Notes: a model not told the origin generated them from the letters alone. A stretch of 64,000 nt of DNA from Ovis canadensis (GCF_042477335.2 NC_091248.1:118076501-118140500), one strand, 5' to 3'; numbered from the stretch's first letter, positions 35,125 to 47,378 are shown. Numbers and translations: made by a program.

Positions 35125-36084
35125 TGATGAGATAAGAATGGCCAGGATGAGCCAGGGCTGAGACCAGGGACTGCAATGGGAGACTAAAACAAAAGGGGCA
35201 GAGAAGAGGTCAGACCCAGATGGGTTGGACATGGAGATGAGCAGGAAGGTTCTGTGGGTCTGTGCCTCTGGTCCAGAACCCAGGGCAGATAAGAGCCAGA
35301 ACCAACCACATCACTGAGCAGAAGGCACTATCTTGGTGATCTTAGACTAGAGTATCGCCTTCTGACATAATGTTACACAATTCCCAGTTGGACCTTTAGT
35401 TGATCACTGTAGCCTTGAGGTGATCAAAGACCAATGAGTGAATTTGTCTAGAATTAGGTCAATACAAAGATCTGCAGATTCCAGTAACAAATAAAACGCA
35501 ATGGGATTATAAATATTTTTGAAACACTCACAATATTCTTTTGTTATTTTGATGGCCATAGCTCTTTAAGTTGTCTGCCAAGCTGGGAGGCAGAATTAAG
35601 TTTCCTAGGCCTGTTCCAGGCTGTTGGGCAGGTCACAGTACAATAGAAAGTTAAAGATATTCCCTGGGTTTATAAAGACATACCTCACATCCAATTGGCA
35701 AATGTTTTCTGAATGCTTACTAAGCTCATTATAAAAGAGCTTAGAGTCATTCTTTACACCTAGTAAAAGTACCCACTGCTCCTTATCCCACCTGTGATTA
35801 CTCATGAATATGAAAACTCAGTGGATCAGAAAACAGCTCCTCTATTCTTTGCACAGGCCAGGTCTCCCCTTTGAATTAACCTTTGTCTCAAGTCTTGAAG
35901 CCCTGCTGACTCAGTGGCAATCACTTGAAATTCAAGGGATAACAGGATCCTCTGAATAGCATCTGCTTTTTACCAGGAAGTCAGAGTCCTTACTCCATAG
36001 AAGTGAGCAAAGCTTCCCGTAGCCCCTGTCTTGTCAAAAGGTTGAGCTCTAGGCAATTTGCTGCTCTGCAAATCCAAAATGAGA
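35125..36084. other. Intron 1 segment, nothing recognised
   Basis: No repeat family or exon could be assigned over about 1 kb. Confidence 0.35.
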
Positions 36085-36350
36085 GACTGAGGCTGCTAGC
36101 TAAGGTCACAGGCTCAGAGCCAGATAGCCTGGGTTTATATGTCAGCTCCACTTCTTCCTAGCTGTGCAGCCTTGGGTGAATGACTTAATCTCTCTGAGCC
36201 TCGCTTTTCCCATCTGCAAAATGATGATCATAATAGCACCTCCAACACAGAGTATGGAGAGGAATAAATGAGTTGATGTATGAAGCACTTAGAATGGCTC
36301 CTGGCCCCTGGGAAATAGTCTGTAACTGTTGGCGATTATTATGCAGGATA
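36085..36350 (+). repeat. MIR SINE
   Basis: A nearly complete copy: GCCTGGGTTTATATGTCAGC, CTAGCTGTGCAGCCTTGGGT and TCTCTGAGCCTCGCTTTTCC. Confidence 0.85.
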
Positions 36351-37396
36351 TGGAGGCAAAAGTAGCTCCCTCTGCCCTCTCTGGGCTCAAATGTCATTGT
36401 CTGTTGGGGTTCACGCCAGGCAGATGTCTCTCTTTCACAATATGCAAAGGGTTCTTCAAGGACTTCATGAAAACAAAAGGATTAACTACAGATGACTAAG
36501 TCCACATGATGGAAACAGAACCAGGTACAGTAAATAATGACCTTAGGCAGGATTATATTCCTACAAACAATACGCTGAGTTCTTCGGCTCTCGGTCTACA
36601 ATCCCTCTACCACAAGGGAGCCAGGGGCCAAGGACAATGTTTCCGTGTGCCCAGGATAGTCTGGGTCAGCTCCTGGAGGAGGCAGCCCTCAAGGAGAGAG
36701 TTGAAGAATTCAGGACTTGCTAGGTGGAGAAAGAAGATGGGTATACCAGGCGGAGAAGAGTGTGCTGGGACCAGGGTGAGATAAACAGGTACCTGGGACA
36801 CAGATTTAAGGGGGCACTCACTCTCAGGGCCCTGTGAGAGCAGGGTCAGCATCTGCACACCCTTGGGACTGAGCGCCTCCTTTAGTTTTGTATCCTAAAT
36901 GCCTCTGTTGTGTCACCTTAGTCCTGGCCCTGGCAAAGAGCCTGGGTAAGAGCCTGGAAAGAAATGTCCATAACTAGAAATGTCCTAGTCGTGAAAGATG
37001 GCTTGAGGACAGAGGTCACCTGGAGCGAGCCTGAGAGGTCACGCTGGGGTGAGATCATAAAAGGCCTTATGCCCCAACTAAAAGGATTTAGAGTTGGTCT
37101 AAAAGTGACAGGGAGCCAGTGAAGAATTCTGAACCGATCTACAACATGGTTTTCCTGTTAGCAGGATTCTTCGGGCATTGGCATGAACAGCAGATTGGTG
37201 GATGAGGGAAGAAACAGATGAGGAGGCCAGTTCAGGACTCCCCTGAAGAGTCTATGCCCAGGGGAAAGACAATGATGGCCTGAAACCGGGCATGTGGTTA
37301 GAAAACTCCCTGAGCGTTCTCGAGAGAGCTGGTTTGAAGGTAGAACTGACAGTCCATGGTGACTGAGGGCAGATGAGGGTTGACGGCAAGAGTCAA
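36351..37396. other. Ancient unclassified repeat-like text
   Basis: 37060-37330 (AGTGACAGGGAGCCAGTGAA; GGCCTTATGCCCC) looks like a widespread old mammalian repeat. I cannot give the family. No gene. Confidence 0.35.
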
Positions 37397-37412
37397 AAAT
37401 GGCACAGTTTAG

Positions 37413-37709
37413 GGACTTCCCTGGTAGTCCAGTGGTGAACAATCCGCCTGCCGATGCAGAGGAAGTGGGTTCGATCCCTGGTGCAGGAAGATCCCACATG
37501 CCATGGGGCAACGAAGCCAGCGCGTCACAACTACTGAAGGCTGCACCCTAGAGCTCGCGCTCCTCAACCAGAGAAGCCACGGCGATGAGAAGCCGGCAGG
37601 CCACAAACTAGAGCGTAGGCCCGCTCGTCGCAACTAGAGAAAGCCCCTGCGCAGCAGTGAAGACAGAGTGAAGCAAAAAAGTACAAATAAATGAATAAAA
37701 ATGCTTTCC
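37413..37709 (+). repeat. CHR-1 SINE with 16-bp TSD
   Basis: Full-length copy with the 'CAACTAGAGAAAGCCC' type 3' body. AAATGGCACAGTTTAG is repeated exactly at 37397-37412 and 37710-37725. Confidence 0.95.
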
Positions 37710-37725
37710 AAATGGCACAGTTTAG

Positions 37726-40700
37726 AAGCCACAGGGAGCTATTAGGTAAGATAGAAGTATACCGAAGGCGGTCAGCAGGGCTTTCCCAAGTCCAAGGGAA
37801 ACCTCCCCACACTCCTCCCTATTTGTTTTCCATAGGATACAGTCTCTGGGGGTCAGACATGTCTTACTCTCTGGATGGTGCCCACAATCTCTTAGCATCA
37901 CCGACCTGAGCTGAGCCACTTCCAGACCCCATTGGCTTTCCAAGCAGTCTTAAGGTTGTCAAAGTCCTTTTAAAGACAACCACGCAGCTGGGCTCACACC
38001 AGCACTCCACCATGCCCAGCCTCCCATTCTGGACGTGTTGACCCCCAGGGCGCTGACCTGCCCCATATGACCTCGGCTGGGTGCTCTGGGAAGTGGAGGG
38101 AGGAGGGGGCGAGGGGGAGTGAGGATCTGTCCAGAGGCTGGGAGTCTTCAGCCGCCTGTGAAGAGCCTTGTGAGAGATGACGTAGACCAGAAAGGCAGCT
38201 GGAGGGTGGCTGGGTTCGGAGGCGCTGTCCGGAAAGGCGGAGGCAGCAATGCTGGGAAAGGAGGGCAGTGTTCAGGGGCCAAGCCCGGGGCAGGGGAAGT
38301 ACTAGGTCTGCGGGACTGCCCGCGGAGGCAACCCTGGGACTGATTTCCTCTGACCCCGCCACAGATGCACACGCTGACCTTGTGGTCCACTGAAGCCCTC
38401 GGATCTTCTTCCATGAACTCGAATGAAGCCAGGTCGCCTGCCCTCCCTGCGCTTGAGAAGTCTGGAGCATGCTGGTTCTGCACATATTTCTCCATGTTCT
38501 CATAAAAATCAAGGGAGTAAAAGAGCAAGTCTGAGCTCTTTGAAACATTAATTAAAGACACCATCGTTTCCTTATTTCACGGAGGGTTGCTACCCCATTT
38601 GGGATTATTAGCAAAGCCAGACAGCCTTTGTTGTGCTTGACAAAGTGATTAATTCAGACTCTAGGTGAGTCTTGGCTTTCTCAACATCTTTTGATGTGCT
38701 AAGATTCCCCAGCGAGGCAAAAAACATCATCAATTACTTAAACAAGCCATTACCTTGAGAGCACAATTACCGGTGAGGCCCAATCTACTAATTGGCAGAT
38801 GAAGAGAGAGAAATGAACTTGGGCTGTGCCCTGGACCCTTACCTGTCCAGCGGTAGTAAGAGTCCTTTCAATTGCATCATGGCAGTACTGCCGCTGATCT
38901 GGGACTGCCTAGAAATTTTTCCATCTCCACGAAAATTCATTTTGGGCCTTCCAGAAGCCTTCCATCCGAGAACTGCATTCTCGTGGGCGAAGTTGTAGGC
39001 CTCAGCGCAATGGGAACACAGAAGTGTTCACAGTAGTAAACTTCTTGCTTGAAGGGAGCTGGGAAAAAATTCTTTGGCTTGCTCTTTTCCTCGAAAGTCA
39101 CAAATTCTCCAGCTCCTCGGGCAAGCAGGGTGGTGGGGGTCTTCTACAGAACGCTACGTCTGAGTGGACAATCCTTGACACATAAGGAATTCAAGGCCTA
39201 AATAAGAGAGGCAGGTTTTCACTGTAAAACATGTAAACATATAAAATTAAATGTATAAATTCAAGTAGAGTGCAATACACTTAAATATATCTTATTTTAG
39301 AAATACTTACTATAAATATACCTTTTAACACACGAGATCATGGCTGTTTTTCTCTCTCTCCTCACTAACAGAGAGGTTTAGGGAGAGATCTTTTGCTGTA
39401 TTTATATATGTCATTGGTTTTTCCGAATGCGGAGGGGGAGCTCAGTCTAGTTAAATTCAGTCACATAACCAATACATAAAAAATCCAGAAGTGTTCCATA
39501 AATATCAGCCACTGCACCGGCCTTGTCACACAATTCAATTGTTCTGTCCTATTTTTAAAGTAGAAAGATGGGCCGTGTGCGTGTTCATATTGTGAAACTC
39601 CTTTGGGTACTACCTCGATCGTTCTTCTCTAGCTCTCACTGGCACCAAAGGGCAAGGCGCCTCTCAGAATTCTTCCATGAGAAGTGGTGGAGAACTGGGG
39701 GGTGGGCGCAAAGGCAGAGGCGGAGGCTGTGCCGAGGCCTCACTCTGAGACCCTTCCCTGCTTAACCACCATCTCCCACTCGGCTGGCTCCACTTTCTTC
39801 CTTAATTCCCAAAAGATGTCAGCTGGGTGGGGCCGGGCACCGGAAGGCACGCCTGGGGAAGCAGAGGGCATAGCATCCAGGGCTTCCTCCATAGGAACCC
39901 CCAGAGCTGGATCTTCCCGGGGCGGGGGGCCCCCTGGGACACCCCTCCTCTCCAAGCAGCAGCCTCTCCCGGCTCCTTCGCCTGCCACGAGTGACACAGT
40001 TGTTTCTCGCACCAGCTTTCACGCTGCTGTCCGCAGTTTCATAGATTTTTGGAAACTGGTCTGCTTTGGAGGGCCCTGCTTTTGGAAAACTAGCCTTGGG
40101 GGAAAATAATAATAAGCCTAAGGACCACTTGCCTTTTTTTTTCAAGTTCAACAAATATGTCCCATCAGTAGCTGGACAGAAGAAGTGCTCTTAAAGTGAT
40201 CAAAGCACAGTTCAACTGGCACACCCTCTGACACGTGGTGCTTCTCTGCTGCAAGGGCCATCACATAAATACCGAGTTAGCTGCTTGTCATTAGCCACTG
40301 GGTGCGTGCTGTGTCCACAAGGCTGTAAGCACCGCCTCCCTGTAGCTTCCCCCCGTGCTTTGCACATGCCTGGCTTGTAGGAGACAACGTGTGTCTGCCT
40401 GATCATTTTCGTAATGTGTCACTTGTAGCATGAAGGTTACCATCAGCTGACAGTGATGAAGGGTGTCATCCCAGGACTCCTCCCCTTTGTGAAGGTGAAC
40501 TGCTATCACAGTTTGGAGTAAATCCAATGTCAAAAGCAGACCAACTCTCTTTAGTTTTAGAAATGAAATACACGAGAGTCATTAGATCTAATTCTCCACA
40601 TCTCAGTCCTTTGAGAGAGGACTGAGATTCCGTCATTGCTTTCCAGCTGTGGCGTTAGATTGTCAGCTGAGCCAAGGCAACCTAGATAGAGCACATTTGA

Positions 40701-41345
40701 AAATGTGGCCCATTTGGACCAGCCTTGAGAGCCCCATCTTCCCGGCATCATCCTTGTGGACCATCCATGGCCAGCAAGATCACTTTAGGGAGTTCCTGGG
40801 CTTTAAAATGTTCCATGGTAAAGTGTTTATTTTTACTCTTAGTTTTTCTTTTTGGAAGTGGTAATGGTTTTCATTTATGGTCATGACATAAAGTTACCTT
40901 TTATTTATGTCTATATCAAAGAAAGTGGGAAGCAAGTGCTAGCCTAGGTGATTTGCAGATATGGCAAAAATTGTCAAGATGTTGATTTAGAAGGTTAACC
41001 TCTTAATGCCAACTGAGATTCGTTGACTCAACTCTCCTGCCCTGGCAAGGTGAGATAAAGCTGGAAAAGTTGGCTAATTCTATGCACTACAATAACCAAC
41101 AATTGGATGGCATGAATGTTTGTAAACTTTAGTCTTTTCTTTAAAATACTTAGCTGTTTGGGTGGTAGGGCCCCCAAGCCTGGTTTAGTGGTGCCTGAGA
41201 CAGAGGCTGAGTGTTGTGGTAGCTCTAGGCAGCCCCTCCCCACCCTTCCCCAGCAGCTGGCTCATCAGTTTTCTCTAAACAGGAAGCCTTGAGAACCTCA
41301 GCCTCCACCCCAGCCACTTCTTATTTTCAAGCACACTCCAAAAGG
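37726..41345. other. Repeat-poor island in intron 1
   Basis: Over 3.6 kb I recognise no SINE, LINE, LTR or DNA transposon, although SINEs occur about every 1.4 kb elsewhere. It includes TTAATTAA at 38548-38555 and several TAATT motifs up to 38790, and a GC-rich part at 39680-40010. Open frames up to 184 codons (37994-38548, minus) show no family resemblance. It could hold intronic regulatory elements. Confidence 0.45.
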
Positions 41346-41372
41346 CAGTCATCTGTATACAATCGAAACTGG

Positions 41373-41815
41373 TGTGGGAGATGAATAATGGCCTCGAAAG
41401 ATGTCCACATTCCACATCCTAATCTTCAGAACCTGTGAATGCCACTTTACACAGCAAAAGGGACTCTGAGGATTGCTTAAGGGTCCTGAGATCAGGAGAG
41501 TATCCTCATTATCTGGGTGGACCCTCAATGTGATCAGAAGGGTCCTTATAAGAGGGAGGCAGGAGGAGTCAGGTAGAGGGGTTGATGTGACGTCTGGGAG
41601 CAGAGACTGGAATGATGTGGCCGCAAGCTAAGGATGCAAAAAACGGATGCTCTCCAGGAGCCCACAGAAAGAACCAGTCCTGCTGACATCTCAGCTTCAG
41701 ACTAGCGAGACTAATTTTGGACTTTGGGCCCCAGATCTGCAAGATAAATTGTGTTATCTTAAACCACTACACTCGTGGTTACTTGTTTTAGCAACCATAG
41801 GAAACTAAGGCAGTT
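41373..41815 (+). mobile_element. MLT1-type LTR (ERVL-MaLR)
   Basis: GATGTCCACATTCCACATCC, GGGTCCTTATAAGAGGGAGG, CTGACATCTCAGCTTCAGAC and GCAACCATAGGAAACTAAGG give the whole LTR order. Confidence 0.8.
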
Positions 41816-42226
41816 GAGAAAGATTAAACAATTCCTTAATTTCTGATAGGATTCACCACATTGGTCCTTTATGTAAGGTATCACTATACATTTAAAATAA
41901 TTCTAATTACAAGAGGTTCAGTTAACACGTTTTAAAATCTATTTAAGTTTTTGAATCAGCATCCACGTGGTTGACATCTCAAACATAGTATCATGAAGTA
42001 TTACCAAAATAGAGTGAGAAGTCTTCTTCCTGTTATGGCCCCTAGACAGTTTTCTACTGAAAGGAAACACGGTTTCTCAGGAAAATGGCTGATTCAGGTC
42101 TAGGGCAAGAAATGTACAAGATGTACCTGGGAAAACTTGTCATTTCAGAAAGTGGGGAGGCTGTTCTCCCCAAAAGTACTCAGGAACAAACTTATACGTG
42201 CTCCCCCTAGCCAAAGATGGGACAAT

Positions 42227-42299
42227 CTGAAAAATCTAGGAAATCATGAAATCTAGAAAAATCTAGATTTTTAAGATTTTTTTTTCCTGAAAAATCTAG
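42227..42299. repeat. Local GAAAAATCTAG repeats with a 16-bp palindrome
   Basis: CTGAAAAATCTAG occurs at 42227-42239 and 42287-42299, with a further AATCTAG copies between. AAAAATCTAGATTTTT at 42257-42272 is a perfect palindrome. Confidence 0.95.
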
Positions 42300-42307
42300 A
42301 AAAATTG

Positions 42308-42412
42308 TGGCAGTAGATCAAAACACATCAAAATACTCTAAAATACAGTCATCTGTACACCGTAGAAGTTGGTGTGGGAGCTGAATCATGGCAGTGGATC
42401 AAAACACATCAA
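42308..42412 (+). repeat. 24-bp direct repeat around a captured segment
   Basis: TGGCAGT(A/G)GATCAAAACA plus six more bases occurs at 42308-42331 and 42389-42412. The segment between includes a 47-base stretch (42346-42392) that is 83% identical to 41346-41392 (39 of 47). Confidence 0.95.
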
Positions 42413-42732
42413 GTAAATTTAAATTCATGAGTTCATAATGATACAAAAATAGCATGTGTACCCAATGTAAGATGCTACAGAATCAACTCACTACTTCGAA
42501 TGCTAACAATAAAAGCAAAGCATCAGGGCTGATCCTACTTTTCTCGTGCGAACTGTCCCTAGCAGAAGAGGGCCAATTCAGAATTATTCTAGCTGGTAAA
42601 TGGAGAAGGAATAACATGACTTTGCATGAATGGATTCAGGTGATAATCCTCACAGCTGCTCAGGTCATAATAAAAGAGACAAGAAGATTATGAACCTCCT
42701 CTGGTGTCGTCTTGAAGAAAAAGCCTCTAGAT

Positions 42733-42890
42733 CAGTGGTTCCTAAATGTGGCTGAACACTGGAAACACCTGAGGATCTTATAAAAATTCCAAAGCCCAAG
42801 TCACACCCCAGGCAATTAAGTTGCTGCCTCGGCGTATGGGTAGGGGTGGGGATGGGGTGAATGGGACCCCACAGGCACCGGAAGGTTTGG
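42733..42890 (+). mobile_element. MER5A (hAT-Charlie) DNA element
   Basis: ATCAGTGGTTCCTAAATGTG, GGAAACACCTGAGGATCTTA and the GGGGTGGGGATGGGG segment. Confidence 0.65.
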
Positions 42891-42945
42891 AAGCTTCTCC
42901 AGGTGCAGACACATTCAGGAATCAAGGGTTTAGATCCAGCTACAG

Positions 42946-43161
42946 GGGCTTCCCTGGCGGCTCAGATGGTAAAGAGTCCACCTGCAATGCAGGAGACCCA
43001 GGTTCAATCCCAGGGTCGGGAAGATCCTCTGGAGAAGGGAATGGCAACCCACACCAGTATTCTTGCCTGGAGAATTTCGTGGACAGAGGAACCTGGCAGG
43101 CTGTAGTCCACGGGATTGCAAAGAGTCAGGCACGACTGAGAGCCTAACACTTTTACTTTTC
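42946..43161 (+). repeat. Bov-tA SINE
   Basis: Well-conserved, full-length sense copy from GGGCTTCCCTGGCGGCTCAG. Confidence 0.93.
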
Positions 43162-43356
43162 ACTAGGACTGAAGAACGGGTTAAACTACCATGGGAGGCA
43201 ACCAGCAGAATTTAGACTGTGGGAAACCCTATGAGACACCACCTGGTTTTGTTGTGTAAAAAAATGCGAGGGGGAAAATGGGGGTCGGGGGTGGGATAGG
43301 AAGGAGAATTTAAAGACTTAAAGATACTTACGAGACATCTGACCCAATTCTAACAT

Positions 43357-43532
43357 CTAGTCAGTGTTTCAGTTTCCTCAGTTGTCTCACAGGTTTTCTT
43401 TGTAGTATGTTTACTGAGTCAGCATCTAAAGTCAGATGACCCAATTCAAACTATAGACCTTAGATTCTCACTCAATAAACATACTATAAAGAAAAATTGT
43501 GAGACGACCGGGGGAATTGAAACACTGACTAG
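43357..43532. repeat. Fold-back inverted repeat, 77-bp arms
   Basis: The arms are 43357-43433 and 43456-43532, separated by 22 bases. They align without gaps at 65 of 77 positions (84%), and most differences are transitions. I do not recognise it as a named transposon. GACCCAATTC also occurs both just left of the structure (43341) and in the loop (43438). Confidence 0.95.
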
Positions 43533-43879
43533 CTATTTGAAGATACAAAGGAACTATTGTTATTTTTAATTCTAATAGTAATACTGCGGTTATTTTTGGA
43601 AAGAGTCATGTTTTAGCAAAGGGGTACAGAAATATTTACAGTTGGAATGATGTGATGTCACAGATTTGCGTCATAAAAGTCTGGGCATGAGGTGGGTAGG
43701 AGTGTAAAGCTGAGACAAGATTGGCCACAAGTTGATAATTGTTAGAATGGTAGGTACATGGGAATTCATTTCACTCTTTCATCTCCTTTTGCACTTTCCA
43801 CACTAAAACATCAAACTAAACATCTCCTTCCTGCCCACTGTCATCCCCACTGTTACTTCCATCTGTGCAACTGGTAACC

Positions 43880-44240
43880 TCTTCAATTAACTCCTTATTT
43901 AGACTTACAGAGTTATTTTTAATAAACGTAAAAGCTAATATAAATAATGTTAGTTTTTTTCTCCTCATTTTTTTTACATAAATGGAAGCACACTAAACTC
44001 AATTTTCCACATCTTACTACTTTCATGTACTAGCGTATTTTGATGACTTTCCATCTCCGTTGCATAGCATATTATTGAACGGATGCATCATAATTTATTT
44101 AAACAGATGGGCAGTTAGGTTGTTTCCAATTTTTTGCTGTTATAAACACGTTAAAAATAAATACCTCAGTACATATTTATGTAAAAGTATATGTGTAGAG
44201 CAAATTCCCAGGAGCAGATTTGATGGCTCAGTGGATAAAT
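43880..44240 (-). repeat. L1 3' region (old), antisense
   Basis: GGATGCATCATAATTTATTT, AGTTAGGTTGTTTCCAATTT and AAATTCCCAGGAGCAGATTT are the complement of the usual L1 3' phrases. Confidence 0.7.
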
Positions 44241-44807
44241 GCATACGCAAGATGCTAGCAAATAACCCTGGCTTATACCAGGGTAGAAAGAGATAGATGG
44301 AGAGAAGTGGGCAGATATGGAGATGGAGCTAATTTGAAGATGGAGCTAAAATTATTTGCTGATAGATCGTTTGAAAAATAAAAGAGAAAAATTAAGCATG
44401 TCTAAAATCAGTCAGCTTCAGATAAGTTCTGCCTGGGTAACAACTGACTCCCTTCATGCCCACAGCAAATCTCAGTGATTTACATACTCAAATATTTATT
44501 TCTTGGTCATGCTAAACATCTGTCATGGACCACTTCCTTCTTTACCCCTCATCATCTCCATTGCAGGACCCAGGCTTCAGGAACAGCTCTCATCTGGGAG
44601 ACTGCAGGCCTCAGGGCAGACAGAAAAGGACAAAAGGCTCATCACGTGTGGCTCTCAAAGCTTCCACTTGGATATAGCACACATAGTGTCTTTTCATGAT
44701 CGGTTGACCAAAGAAAGCCACATGATCAAGCCTTATGGAAATAAGGTGGAGATGTGTAACCCTCCAGTTGGGAAAGACTGTCATATTTTAAATAAATACA
44801 CACCCCA
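44241..44807. other. Intron 1 segment, perhaps an ancient repeat
   Basis: 44475-44770 (CAAATATTTATTTCTTGGTC; GTGGCTCTCAAAGCTTCCAC) looks like an old interspersed repeat of unknown family. No exon. Confidence 0.35.
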
Positions 44808-45015
44808 CTAGTGAGAAAGATCCCACCTGCCAATGCAGGAGACCTAAGAGATGAGGGTTTGATCCCTGGGTTGGCAAGATCCCCTAGAGGAAGGCTTGGC
44901 AATCCACTCCAGTATTCTTACCTGGAGAAACCCATAGACAGAGGAGCCTGGTGGGTTACAGTCCATGGGGTTGCACAGAGTCAGACAGGACTGAAGCGAT
45001 TTAACATGTCAACAC
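44808..45015 (+). repeat. Bov-tA SINE
   Basis: Sense copy with a shortened head and the 'CTAAGAGATGAGGGTTTGAT' variant. Confidence 0.85.
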
Positions 45016-45660
45016 GCACCACATCTCAGAGGTTTCTGGCTTGAGCAATTGGTGGGTTGTGGTTGTAACAGTGATACAGAGATGAAAGAGGAGATAGAGT
45101 TCTAGGGGGAAAATTGAGTTCAGATTTAGATATAAGTTTAAAACACCTAATAAAACCATTGTCACCCAGGTATTTTGGACACTAGATGGGTAGACAGCAG
45201 CACATTTCCAGGTTCCCCTAATGTCGGGGCTGGAACTTCCAAAATGCTCCAGTGGGTGACCCCACTGCCTTGATACCCAGGGGCAGCTTTACTGGACAGT
45301 ATCCAATCCACCAGGCTGGCTCGGAGAAGGCAAGTTTAGGCAGGACCAGCCAGGGCACAGTGAGCTCTCTATATTACCACTTCAAGAGCCCCAAACAGTT
45401 TCCTGGTTTTGAACTCAATGCTTCTGTACACACCTATGTGACTGGAAATCAGTAGAGTTTTGAAGGACAGTTTTCAGTATGTTCAAGGACCTTTAAAGCC
45501 ATGATAGCTTTGATCAATCATGTAATGATTTGAAGTCTAACTTAATTTTAAAAGTCATATGGTAAGATGCTTCATATGCAAAAGATATTTATTGTAGAAT
45601 TCTGTATTGAATTGAATTATATTGAATTGAAAATAAAATTTACATGTCAACAACAAGGGA
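45016..45660. other. Intron 1 segment, nothing recognised
   Basis: No named element. A small TTGAATTGAAT-type tandem (TATTGAATTGAATTATATTG) is seen near 45604-45630. Confidence 0.35.
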
Positions 45661-45872
45661 ATGGTGATGGTTTAGTTGCTAAGTCATGTCTGACTCTTGT
45701 GAACCCATGGACCATACTCCATGAATCTCCTCGGTCCATGGGATTTCCCAGGCAAGAATACTAGAGTGGGTTGCCATTTCTTTCTCCATGAGATCTTTCT
45801 GATGCAGGAGTCAAACCTGGGTCTCCTGCATTGCAGGTGGATTCCTTACTGATTGAGCTACAAGGGGAGCCT
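45661..45872 (-). repeat. Bov-tA SINE
   Basis: Antisense, near full length. Confidence 0.88.
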
Positions 45873-45944
45873 AACTAGGGAATAAGCAAACAAATTATGA
45901 AATTTAAAACATGCCTAATAAATATCAAAAGAGTGCAGCCAAGG

Positions 45945-46420
45945 TGATGTCTGGATAGACATGAGTTCAGTGGAGAGAATGGGGCTAGAGATAGCAACGT
46001 AGACGTTATTGACATATAGATGGTGCTGAAAGTGATGGGGCTAACTGAAGGAAAGGAGCCAGAAAAGATTCTGAGGGCCAGCCCCTGAGGTAGGAAGTGT
46101 GATGTCATGGAAACCAAGAGAAGAGAATGTTTCAGGAAGAGGGAAGTGTTTATCTGTATCAAAATGCTGCTGAGAGCAAGCGGAAAAAATAAAAACTAAA
46201 CTAGCTAGAAATTACTAGAATGACAAGATCAAAACCTTGGACAAGTGACAAGTGACCTTGACAAGGCCACTTCCACTTGAGTGGTGGGTGCAGAAACCTA
46301 GTTGGGAAGATGGAGAAGAGCATAGGGTGTAGAAGAGGAAGAGAACATGTCTAGATGATGCTTTTAAGAGGTTTTACTGGGAAGAAAAAAAGAAAAATAT
46401 GGGAAAATAAGGAAAGGGCT
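45945..46420. repeat. Ancient interspersed repeat, family unknown
   Basis: GATGTCATGGAAACCAAGAG, ATCAAAATGCTGCTGAGAGC and GAGTGGTGGGTGCAGAAACC are phrases of a very common old mammalian repeat. I cannot assign the class. Confidence 0.45.
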
Positions 46421-47003
46421 GGAATCACAGGAGTCTGCTTTACTTTTCTTTAAAATAGAAGACACTAGAATATGTCTGTATACTGATAGCAGTGATCCAG
46501 TAGAAAAGGAGAAATTGGTGCAACTGAAAAAAGAAACAGTTGAGAATCCTGAGTAAAAGCAGAAGTGAAGCGCTGGCTTTAGAAAGGCAAAGACGCTCTC
46601 TCTCTCATTATGGTCATCAGTTAATTAGTATCTGTTATAATTATACCTTTGGTTTCTAAGAAACCTGCCTGCTCTTGTTCTCAGTATAGCCTCTGCTTGT
46701 TCTCATGTGGTGGTTTGTCAACAACACCCTACCTTAGAGGACAGGAAGAAACAGGATAGTAGGGTTCACACGGCACCTGCTTGAAATGTGGCAGACCTGG
46801 GTTCCTCTGTGCCTCAATCTCTTAGCAGCCCTGCCACCCTGGGGGTGTTAATTCATTTCCTTAAGCAGTAATTTCTTAGTAATATAAGAAGAATATTTAT
46901 GCCTACATTTATATAATTGTTAGAAGGCTCATACAGGAGAATGTATAGACAGTTCTTCGCATAATCTCTGGTACATAGGGAAGGTTAAAAATTATAATAA
47001 TGG
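46421..47003. other. Intron 1 segment, nothing recognised
   Basis: No named element or exon, apart from a possible MIR trace at 46775-46980. Confidence 0.3.
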
Positions 47004-47212
47004 TGAGTGTGCGTGTTAGTTGCTCAGTCATGTCCAACTCTTGGCGACCCCTGTAGCCTGCCAAACTCCTCTGTCCATGGAATTCTCCAGGCAAGAATAC
47101 TAGAGTGGGTTGCCATTCCCTTCTCCAGGAGATCTTCCTAACCCAGGGATTGAACCCAGGTCTCCTGCATTGGAGGTGAATTCTTTACCGTCTGAGCCAC
47201 TAGGGCAGCCTC
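47004..47212 (-). repeat. Bov-tA SINE
   Basis: Antisense, full-length, ending GAGCCACTAGGGCAGCC. Confidence 0.9.
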
Positions 47213-47277
47213 TCTTTGTTGATATAAATGTATTTTTCTTGTGCTGTGACAAAATTGTTGTCAGGCTAATAGCTACA

Positions 47278-47378
47278 ATGAGCAAACTTCGGGAGACAGT
47301 GAAAGACAGGAGGGCCTGGCATGCTGCAATCCTGGGGTCACAGAGTCGGACACAACTTAGCGGCTGAACAGCAGCAAC
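47278..47378 (+). mobile_element. BovB LINE, last ~100 bases
   Basis: Sense 3' terminus: ATGAGCAAACTTCGGGAGAC through CAACTTAGCGGCTGAACAGC. Severely 5' truncated. Confidence 0.85.

Noticed and set aside
37994..38548. Minus-strand open frame of 184 codons
   Set aside because: No domain, no splice or promoter context, and several competing frames. The GC-rich composition explains its length.
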